A stretch of 21,036 nt of DNA, taken from positions 1 to 21,036 of the forward strand of contig CAYGSW010000087.1 in assembly GCA_964352535.1 (NCBI GenBank), in the 5' to 3' direction. Below, piece by piece: positions 14,570 to 21,036 of the stretch. The stretch is from Granulosicoccus sp964352535 (GTDB lineage: Bacteria; Pseudomonadota; Gammaproteobacteria; Granulosicoccales; Granulosicoccaceae). How positions within the stretch are numbered: the stretch's first letter is position 1; each line of letters opens with the position of its first letter. The position numbers and the translations under genes were made by a program. The notes under the pieces are model-generated. The model did no database searches. It saw nothing but the letters and a program-made list of their open reading frames with translations, and was not told the DNA's origin.

Positions 14570-15625
14570 TCAAGGTGCCTTGCTTTTTTCTGGTTTTTCA
14601 TTACTCATACTATCTTCAACACCAGACTGACGTTCTATCCGTCTGACGCGCCGGAACAGCTCCTCGAGCTTCCCCAGATTAACAAAACTACGCCGCCATA
14701 CCTTCTCCGGCTGCAATGGCATGCCCGAGCCATACCGGCCTCGTTGACTGATTGAACGTGTTACCAGCGAGGCGGCGTTGATAACAACCTGATCAGCAAT
14801 TCGCAAGTGCCCGACAATATTACAAGCTCCGCCAATCTGGCAGTGACTTCCGATACGCGTGCTACCAGCAATGCCAACGCACCCAGCGATTGCTGTGTTA
14901 CGTCCGATAAAGACGTTATGCGCTATTTGAATCTGGTTGTCTAGTATCACGCCGTCTTCGATGACTGTGGGCTCAATAGCCCCACAATCAATGGTTGTGT
15001 TAGCGCCAATATGCACACCTTTGCCGATCTGCACACCACCCACCTGTTGTATTTGTCGCCACCCATCACCCGACCATGCGTAACCAAAACCTTCTGACCC
15101 GATAACAGCTCCGGACTGGATGCGACACGCATCGCCGAAGGATACGTGATCATGCACCGTAACCCGAGCAAACAGTTTACTGGCTGCGCCGATTGTTACG
15201 CCTCTTCCAATAAAGCTGTGCGCACCGATGACCACGTCGTCCTGTATTACGCTGTCCTGCCCTATCACGGTGTAAGGACCGATACTTGCTGTGGGCGACA
15301 CTTTGGCATCAGCATGAATCTGAGCGGTGGCATTAACTCCAGGGCTAAGCGCAACGGGCGGATAAAGCAGCCATGATGCCTTGGCATAACTTGAATAAGG
15401 ATCATCGCTTACCAGCGCGTTCCCGGGTGCGTCGCACAACATGTCTGCGGGCAGGATGACGGCTCCTGCCCGGCTTGCCTTTAACGCCGAGGTGTATTTG
15501 CGACCAACGACAAAGGCAAGCTCCTCCGGTCCGGCAGACTCTATGCTGGCAAGCGCTGATACGCTATGGTGTCTGTCACCGTGTACGGCCAGTCCAAGCT
15601 CGACGCCCAATTGCTCCAGTATCAT
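14570..15625 (-). CDS. lpxD: UDP-3-O-(3-hydroxyacyl)glucosamine N-acyltransferase
   Basis: LpxD adds the second hydroxyacyl chain in lipid A synthesis, using acyl-ACP in the cytoplasm. The 351-residue protein has the N-terminal uridine-binding domain (about 1-95, with ELAFVVGRKY), a left-handed beta-helix of hexapeptide repeats (about 98-310) and a C-terminal helix. Catalytic His236 lies in IQIAHNVFIG, equivalent to E. coli His239; VIGSEGFGYA and IGANTTIDCGAI are further signatures. The C-terminus carries a charged tail (SNEKPEKSKAP) beyond the usual helix. ATG 15625 is the start, with a weak ribosome binding site; skp ends 47 nt upstream. Confidence 0.97.
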   Translation of the reverse strand: MILEQLGVELGLAVHGDRHHSVSALASIESAGPEELAFVVGRKYTSALKASRAGAVILPADMLCDAPGNALVSDDPYSSYAKASWLLYPPVALSPGVNATAQIHADAKVSPTASIGPYTVIGQDSVIQDDVVIGAHSFIGRGVTIGAASKLFARVTVHDHVSFGDACRIQSGAVIGSEGFGYAWSGDGWRQIQQVGGVQIGKGVHIGANTTIDCGAIEPTVIEDGVILDNQIQIAHNVFIGRNTAIAGCVGIAGSTRIGSHCQIGGACNIVGHLRIADQVVINAASLVTRSISQRGRYGSGMPLQPEKVWRRSFVNLGKLEELFRRVRRIERQSGVEDSMSNEKPEKSKAP

Positions 15626-15672
15626 TGCCGAGCCTGTTTAAGAAAGGTCTACAGTAACAATAGTCGAAAAAG

Positions 15673-16281
15673 TCAGTTTGAGGATTGCAGGCGTGTGAAT
15701 TCCCGGCCCAGAGAATCCAGAATGCGCTCCGTCACATCGATGCGCTTGTTGGCGTAGAGCACACCATCGCTGACAATCAGATCGTAGTTGTGCTTTTCTC
15801 CAAACTGAGCGATAGCCTCAAGCACCAGAATGCGGACTTTCTTGAATTCATTGTTCTTCTGGATGTTGAGTTCTTCGCGAAAATCCTGCTCAGAACGTTT
15901 TATGCGACGTTCCAGAGAGCGTGATTCACGATCCAGCTGAGCGTACTCAGATTCGCCAAGTTCCAGCGTCACATCGCTGAGTTTGGCCGATAGCTCCGCA
16001 AGCTCGGCGCGCTGCACCTCCAGCTCCTCCTGACGCGGCGCAAATTCGGCCTGAAGTCGTTGCTCAGCTTCAAGCGCTTGTGGCGCTCTATCGATGAGGT
16101 AGGGAATATCCACAAAACCGATACGTGAGAGTGCCGGCGCCCTGTCGTCGGCTACAGCCGACGTGCCATGCAGCAGACACGCTGCCAACAGCACGATCAG
16201 GGAAAGGGCACGCAGTGCCTTGCACGGCGCCACACTGACGCCAGGCGGTGTCGATCTATGGTGTCTTGAGCATGGATGCAT
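15673..16281 (-). CDS. skp: Skp/OmpH-family periplasmic chaperone
   Basis: Skp holds unfolded outer-membrane proteins in the periplasm on their way to BamA. The product of ATG 16281 has 202 residues: a hydrophobic signal (ALRALSLIVLLAACLLHG) with a likely cut near SAVA-DD, then RIGFVDIPYLIDRAPQAL, a charged coiled-coil arm (about 70-150) and a closing segment with YDLIVSDGVLYANKRIDVTERIL, typical of the OmpH family. The region before the hydrophobic core is unusually long (about 24 residues). An in-frame GTG at codon 17 would give a more normal signal peptide, so the start is uncertain. The gene begins 2 nt after the bamA stop. Confidence 0.92.
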   Translation of the reverse strand: MHPCSRHHRSTPPGVSVAPCKALRALSLIVLLAACLLHGTSAVADDRAPALSRIGFVDIPYLIDRAPQALEAEQRLQAEFAPRQEELEVQRAELAELSAKLSDVTLELGESEYAQLDRESRSLERRIKRSEQDFREELNIQKNNEFKKVRILVLEAIAQFGEKHNYDLIVSDGVLYANKRIDVTERILDSLGREFTRLQSSN

Positions 16282-16283
16282 GG

Positions 16284-18650
16284 CTAGAAAATGGATCCGA
16301 TGGTGAACTGGAAGTTTTGTATTCTGTCAGCCTCACGTTCGTTGTACGGGTTAGCGTAACTGAATGTCAATGGCCCTACAGGCGACAGCCAGACAAACGC
16401 AATGCCGTAGGATCCTCGGAATTCTTCCAGCTCGAAGGCATCATTGTCTTCGAATACGTTTCCGAAATCGGTAAACAGGCTGAATCGAGTGGCACCGGGT
16501 TCCTCGACAAAAGGCGGTGGAAATATCACCTCAGCCGTACCCAATGTCCGGAAATCACCACCGGCGGCGTTGTTTCGTGAGTCTCTGGGCCCCAGACTTC
16601 CCGTACGGTAGCCGCGCAGCGTCCTTACGCCACCCGCGAAGTAGCGGTCAAAAAACGGTAATGTTTCGAAATCGCCATAACCGAAACCGTTGTCTATACG
16701 GGCAGATGCGGCAAAGGTGTATCGCGGCGTAAGAGCGTGGTAAGCCTCAAAGTTGTAACCCAGTTTGTAGTAGGTGTAATCACTGTTTGGTGTCGCTACT
16801 TCGATGGAAAACCGATTAGAGGTGCCATCGGTTGCAAACACCGTGCGGTTTCTTGTGTCGTACACCAATCCCAGATCGATGTTGAATACATCAAAGGTGT
16901 CACCTTCTTCTTCCACAAAACGGTTGATGCTCACCGGCGTCTCGTTCGTGGTGCCGATTTGAGTGCGCTCATAGCCTACACCCACTCTGAAGGTGGAAAA
17001 TTCACTGAGCGGTACGCCAAAGCGCACGCTGGCTCCGCGCGTACTGGCCAGAAAACGCGATGTCGAGTTCTGATTACTGGTATCCGTTTCGCGAATGAAT
17101 GCACCCACGGTGCGGCTTATACCATCGTCGGTGAAATACGGGTCACGGAAAGATAGCGACAGCTGCCGCGTGGTTTGCGATCGATCAAACGAGAATTGCA
17201 GACTCTCACCCGTCCCAAACAGATTATCTTGCTGGAACGCAAGGTTGATCGTTGAGCCCCCGTCACTGCCATAACCAAGACCTGCACTGAATGAGCCCGA
17301 CTGACCTTCCACAACCGTGACTTCCAGATCCACTTGATCGTCTGTGCCCGGCACTCGTGGCGTACGGATACTGACGCTTTGCATGAAGGCCAGACGTTGT
17401 AACCTTATTCGCGAGCGATTGACCAAAGCCGGCGAGAAACGACTGCCTTCAAGCTGGCGCATTTCCCGACGAAGAACCTCATCCCGCGTCTTGTATTGTC
17501 CTGTGAACACGATGCGTCTGACGTAGACACGCTTGCCAGGGTTGAAAACAAATCGCAACGCCACGTCGCGGTTTTCATCGTTGATATCGGGCAGCACATC
17601 AACTTCAGCAAATGCATAACCATCCTGTCCAAGACGATCGCTTATGGCATTGCTGCTGCGCACAATATCCTTGCGCGCAAACGTATCGCCGGTCTTGACA
17701 CTAATCAGTGAGAGCAACTCCTCTTTGCTCACATCAACCTCGCCATCCAGCTGGATGTCTCCAAGGGTATAGCGTTCACCCTCCCGTATATTAATGACGA
17801 TGAAAATGTCACGCTTGTCCGGTGAGATGGATACCTGAGTGGAATCAACCTCAAAGCGGATATAGCCTCTGTCCTGATAATAGGAACGCAAGGTCTCGAT
17901 GTCAGCGGCCAGCTTTACCTGCGAGTATTCGTCAGCGGTACTGAACGGGTTGATCGTCTTTTCGCTGGATTGCAGAAGAGACTGGAGCGTATCGTCACTG
18001 AATGCCGTGTTACCGACAATATTGATATGTTCTATACGTGCAACCGCACCTTCATCGATAACAATTTCAAGCGCCACACGATTTCGTTCCAGTGGCATCA
18101 CCGAAATTTCGATCTCGCTACCGTAATTACCCGAGCTGAAATAAACACGTCGCAGCTCACGCTCCACCGTTTCCAGAATGGAACGGTTATAGACACGGCC
18201 CAAGGCAATATCTGCCTGACGCAAGGACCTTTCCAATGCATCCGACTCGATCTTGCGGTTGCCTTCGATGGAGATGCTGCCGATGGCCGGACGCTCGACA
18301 ACGGTGATCAGCAGTGTGTTGGCGCCACGCCGCTTGACCACCACATCATCAAACAAGCCCGTCTCATACAGCGAGCGCAAGACACGTGCACTGTCCTCAG
18401 CAGCTCTGAACTGGTCACGGTTGCGAATGGGCAGATAGTTAAGGATGGTGCCCAGGTCAATACGCTCATTGCCTTCAACGACAATATCGGAAACAACAAA
18501 ATCGTTATCCGACTGAGTATTGTTTGCCGAGAAAGAAGACGACAGTGCCTGCGCATGAACAATATGCCCGGCAAGCAAAAGCACGATACACAAACCGACT
18601 GCAAGCCACCCGGTTCCGGGCCGCATGGCAATACCCGACGCGTAGATCAT
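16284..18650 (-). CDS. bamA: outer-membrane protein assembly factor
   Basis: BamA is the core of the BAM complex that inserts beta-barrel proteins into the outer membrane. The 788-residue precursor has a signal peptide (GWLAVGLCIVLLLAGHIVHAQA), five POTRA domains (about 52-446; the first begins FVVSDIVVEGNERIDLG) and a 16-strand barrel (about 447-788). The conserved L6 motif is VRTLRGYRTGSLGPRD, and the protein ends in an aromatic beta-signal, FQFTIGSIF. Its ATG overlaps the rseP TGA (ATGA, 18647-18650). ATG at codon 9 is an alternative start giving a shorter signal peptide. Length is normal for the family. Confidence 0.97.
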   Translation of the reverse strand: MIYASGIAMRPGTGWLAVGLCIVLLLAGHIVHAQALSSSFSANNTQSDNDFVVSDIVVEGNERIDLGTILNYLPIRNRDQFRAAEDSARVLRSLYETGLFDDVVVKRRGANTLLITVVERPAIGSISIEGNRKIESDALERSLRQADIALGRVYNRSILETVERELRRVYFSSGNYGSEIEISVMPLERNRVALEIVIDEGAVARIEHINIVGNTAFSDDTLQSLLQSSEKTINPFSTADEYSQVKLAADIETLRSYYQDRGYIRFEVDSTQVSISPDKRDIFIVINIREGERYTLGDIQLDGEVDVSKEELLSLISVKTGDTFARKDIVRSSNAISDRLGQDGYAFAEVDVLPDINDENRDVALRFVFNPGKRVYVRRIVFTGQYKTRDEVLRREMRQLEGSRFSPALVNRSRIRLQRLAFMQSVSIRTPRVPGTDDQVDLEVTVVEGQSGSFSAGLGYGSDGGSTINLAFQQDNLFGTGESLQFSFDRSQTTRQLSLSFRDPYFTDDGISRTVGAFIRETDTSNQNSTSRFLASTRGASVRFGVPLSEFSTFRVGVGYERTQIGTTNETPVSINRFVEEEGDTFDVFNIDLGLVYDTRNRTVFATDGTSNRFSIEVATPNSDYTYYKLGYNFEAYHALTPRYTFAASARIDNGFGYGDFETLPFFDRYFAGGVRTLRGYRTGSLGPRDSRNNAAGGDFRTLGTAEVIFPPPFVEEPGATRFSLFTDFGNVFEDNDAFELEEFRGSYGIAFVWLSPVGPLTFSYANPYNEREADRIQNFQFTIGSIF

Positions 18651-20017
18651 TGAGCCAGCCGCCAGATATCGTTATAGAACGCCAGAAACATCAAGCTGCC
18701 AAGCAAAACGATACCCAGTTGTTGCCCCCATATCTGTACTCGTTCTGACACCGGGCGTCCTCGCAGCGCTTCGGCTGCAAAATAAACCAGATGGCCGCCA
18801 TCGAGCATTGGAATAGGCAAAAGGTTAAGAACGGCCAGCGAGATGCTGATGAGCGCCAGAAAGTTGATGTAATGATCAATACCGATGCTGGCAGATTGCC
18901 CCGCGAACTGGGCAATGCTGATGGGACCACTGATGTTATCCAGCGATGCCTGCCCGACCACCAGTTTGCCCAGCATGCGAATGGTGAGAATGGACATGTC
19001 CCAGGTACGCACCAGCGCCTCGCCAAACGCCTGAATGGGCGGATACTTGACGGTGACCTGGGCTTTGGATGACAACGTCTGGCTCTGCGTTTCCATGACG
19101 CCGATGCGACCGACCGTCTGTTCACCCACGTCGAAGGGCTCAGGCGTGAGTGTCAGTTCGATCGTGCCACCGTCTCGCTCGACAACCAGTGGCAAGGCAA
19201 TCCCTGCGCTGGGTTGCACGATTTCAACCAACTCACGCCACGTACGCAACGCCTCGCCATCAACCTCCAGGATTTTATCGCCAACCCGCAAACCTGCCTG
19301 ATCGGCAGCCCCGCCGGCAACCAGATCGCCCACAATGGGTTCCACTTCAGGCCACCAGGTGCGAAATCCCAGATTGGCAACAGCGTCACCATCCGACTTG
19401 AGCATTTGAGCCTGCGTAACCGGCAGCTGCCGCACCACAAACTGGCCATCAGCCTGCTCTACATCGATCTGTAAGGGCTCGGTAGAATCAAGTGAGGCCT
19501 CAAGCAACGCGATGCGTGCATCCGTCCATGTTGGCGTTTGCTGATCATTGACGGCAATAATCTGGTCTTCAAATGCAAAGCCTGCCCGCTCGGCGGCCGA
19601 ACCCGCGACCGGTGCGCCGATCAGCGGCGCTACACCACTGATGCCAATCATCATGACAATCCAGTAGGCAGCAATGGCCAGCAGAAAATTCGCCAGCGGA
19701 CCGGCTATCACCACCGCACTGCGTGCCCAGAGGGGTTGCCGGTTAAAGGCTCGATGCGCCTCGTGCGAAGCCACATTGCCTTCGCGCTCGTCGAGCATCT
19801 TGACATAACCACCCAAGGGGATTGCGGCCAGCACAAACTCGGTGTTATCGACCCGGCCTTTACGTTGCAGCAGCGGCTTGCCAAAACCGATGGAAAAACG
19901 CAACACTTTGATGCCGACTTTGCGTGCAACCCAGAAGTGCCCGAACTCGTGAATCGAGATCAGAATGCCAAGCGCAACTAGAAAGGCAACGGCACTGAAC
20001 GCTACGTTGCTGAACAT
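18647..20017 (-). CDS. rseP: RIP zinc metalloprotease (site-2 protease)
   Basis: RseP cuts the anti-sigma factor RseA within the inner membrane after its first cleavage, releasing sigma-E, and also clears signal peptides. The 456-residue protein has the zinc motif HEFGH (23-27) in the first helix, PLGGYVKMLDE, two PDZ domains (about 125-215 and 220-300; the second starts near VGDLVAGGAADQAGL) and the C-terminal membrane part with NLLPIPMLDGGHL, Asp406 being the third zinc ligand. ATG 20017 has no clear ribosome binding site. It lies 48 nt after dxr and overlaps bamA by 4 nt, linking envelope stress signalling to the assembly machinery. Confidence 0.97.
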   Translation of the reverse strand: MFSNVAFSAVAFLVALGILISIHEFGHFWVARKVGIKVLRFSIGFGKPLLQRKGRVDNTEFVLAAIPLGGYVKMLDEREGNVASHEAHRAFNRQPLWARSAVVIAGPLANFLLAIAAYWIVMMIGISGVAPLIGAPVAGSAAERAGFAFEDQIIAVNDQQTPTWTDARIALLEASLDSTEPLQIDVEQADGQFVVRQLPVTQAQMLKSDGDAVANLGFRTWWPEVEPIVGDLVAGGAADQAGLRVGDKILEVDGEALRTWRELVEIVQPSAGIALPLVVERDGGTIELTLTPEPFDVGEQTVGRIGVMETQSQTLSSKAQVTVKYPPIQAFGEALVRTWDMSILTIRMLGKLVVGQASLDNISGPISIAQFAGQSASIGIDHYINFLALISISLAVLNLLPIPMLDGGHLVYFAAEALRGRPVSERVQIWGQQLGIVLLGSLMFLAFYNDIWRLAQ

Positions 20018-20065
20018 ATAAACATCATGTCATTGTCGAAGGGTTAAAGACCTGTGCTGTTAACA

Positions 20066-21036
20066 CTAGGCATAGGACCCGACAAATTCACGGGCACTGT
20101 GACGAGCGTTAGTATCAGCCTCAATGATAGTGCTCAAATCGCTTGCAGGGGATATTTTTGAAGCATTCAATGTTCGCTCTACAACCTCACTGAGTTGTAA
20201 AAAAGCAACATCACCGTTGATAAAAGCCTCTACTGCAACCTCATTAGCCGCATTGAGTATGGCAGGTGCAGTGCCTCCTGCACGCTGTGCTTCGAAGGCC
20301 ATTCGGAGCAATGGAAACCGCACGGTATCGGGTTCTTCAAAATGCAATCCTGCCACTTCCATGAAATCCAGAGGCGCAACGCCTGCAGCGATTCTGTGTG
20401 GCCATGCCAGCGCGTGAGCGATAGGTGTTCGCATGTCTGGCCGCCCCATCTGTGCAATCACTGACCCGTCGGCATAGCTCACCATTGAATGAATGATGCT
20501 CTCGGGATGAACCACAACCTGAATATCGTCAGGTCCCACTGCAAACAATTGACAGGCTTCAATAACCTCCAGTCCCTTGTTCATCAGCGTGGCAGAATCA
20601 ATGGATATCTTGGGCCCCATCGACCAGTTAGGGTGCTTCAATGCCTGTTGCACACTTACAACACCAAGCTCTTCAAGCGTGCATTGTCGTAATGGTCCGC
20701 CCGACGCTGTCAGCAGAATTTTTACAATTCCTTCCGTTTTTACACCTTTATCTGTGGATGGAAGGCTCTGAAAGATCGCATTATGTTCACTGTCCACTGG
20801 CATGATCAGCGCATTGGAGTCTCTTGCAGCCTGTAGAAGCAGGTCACCGCTCATAACCAGTGACTCCTTATTGGCCAACAACAGACGCTTTCCGGTTTGC
20901 GCAGCTGCCAGCGTAGACATAAGTCCGGCAGAGCCGACGATGGCTGCCACAACAATATCGGTCTCAGGCGCGGAGGCAATGACGTCAAGCGCCTCGCTTC
21001 CCGACGCTACCGTGATCTTCAACCCAGCCTGTGCAC
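20066..21036 (-). CDS. dxr: 1-deoxy-D-xylulose 5-phosphate reductoisomerase, 5' end cut by window edge
   Basis: Dxr converts DXP to MEP with NADPH, the first committed step of the MEP isoprenoid pathway, in the cytoplasm. About 323 codons are visible; the frame enters from the right edge, so the N-terminal NADPH-binding motif is missing. The visible part has IVGSAGLMSTLAA, LLANKESLVMSG, the metal site VDSEHNAIFQSL, LTASGGPLR (flexible loop region), HPNWSMGPKISIDSATLMNKGLEVIEA with the further metal-ligand Glu, HPESIIHSM and GRPDMRTPIAHALAWP. TAG 20066-20068 ends it, 48 nt before rseP. Direct adjacency to rseP matches the Pseudomonas-like arrangement. Confidence 0.96.
   Translation of the reverse strand, partial: AQAGLKITVASGSEALDVIASAPETDIVVAAIVGSAGLMSTLAAAQTGKRLLLANKESLVMSGDLLLQAARDSNALIMPVDSEHNAIFQSLPSTDKGVKTEGIVKILLTASGGPLRQCTLEELGVVSVQQALKHPNWSMGPKISIDSATLMNKGLEVIEACQLFAVGPDDIQVVVHPESIIHSMVSYADGSVIAQMGRPDMRTPIAHALAWPHRIAAGVAPLDFMEVAGLHFEEPDTVRFPLLRMAFEAQRAGGTAPAILNAANEVAVEAFINGDVAFLQLSEVVERTLNASKISPASDLSTIIEADTNARHSAREFVGSYA

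Noticed and set aside
17970..18653. A 227-codon open frame on the plus strand
   Set aside because: It lies wholly antisense to the N-terminal half of bamA and shows no family motif; it is a shadow of the real gene's codon pattern.
1..21036. Mobile elements, CRISPR arrays, tRNA or rRNA genes, toxin-antitoxin or defence genes
   Set aside because: No transposase or integrase motif, no regularly spaced repeats, no tRNA-like cloverleaf and no known defence domain was seen on either strand.

Overview
The window comes from a Gram-negative bacterium, very probably a gammaproteobacterium. The right half (minus strand, 13.3-21.0 kb) holds the conserved envelope cluster dxr-rseP-bamA-skp-lpxD-fabZ-lpxA. 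Having dxr directly before rseP is the Pseudomonas-type order rather than the E. coli one. The left half is accessory: an exported chitobiase-type hexosaminidase, a secreted astacin-like protease and a sugar ABC transport operon. This suggests an environmental, possibly marine, heterotroph. No genus can be proved from the sequence alone.

Layout from left to right. (1) 1-221, minus: N-terminal part of an EamA/DMT-type permease, cut by the window edge. (2) 298-3105, plus: GH20 lipoprotein hexosaminidase. (3) 3106-3496: spacer with an orphan C-terminal-like reading frame and a perfect palindrome. (4) 3497-4951, plus: M12A protease with a DUF11-like domain and a C-terminal sorting-type tail. Its 3' end overlaps the next gene by 18 nt, tail to tail. 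(5) 11383 down to 4934, minus: a six-gene operon of substrate-binding protein, two-domain ATPase, permease, permease, SMP-30 lactonase and YjlB-like cupin. (6) 11384-11976: spacer with the remains of an NAD(P)-binding gene broken by a 17-bp tandem repeat. (7) 11977-13155, plus: lpxB, intact but facing its usual partners. (8) A candidate terminator, then lpxA, fabZ, lpxD, skp, bamA, rseP and partial dxr, all minus.

How the genes work together. The ABC operon should bring in a sugar or sugar acid, with the lactonase opening a lactone and the cupin handling a related sugar; the substrate cannot be told from sequence. In the envelope cluster, LpxA, LpxD and LpxB make the lipid A disaccharide and FabZ serves the hydroxyacyl-ACP pool. 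BamA and Skp handle outer-membrane proteins, RseP is the sigma-E pathway site-2 protease and Dxr feeds isoprenoid (undecaprenyl) synthesis. Tight spacing and start/stop overlaps support co-transcription.

No mobile element, CRISPR array, tRNA, rRNA or defence system is visible. I do not see an unmistakable new system. The most notable points are the inverted lpxB next to a truncated pseudogene, the transporter-lactonase-cupin operon of unknown substrate, the sorting-type tail on the astacin protease, and a bulky residue at the acyl-chain ruler position of LpxA.
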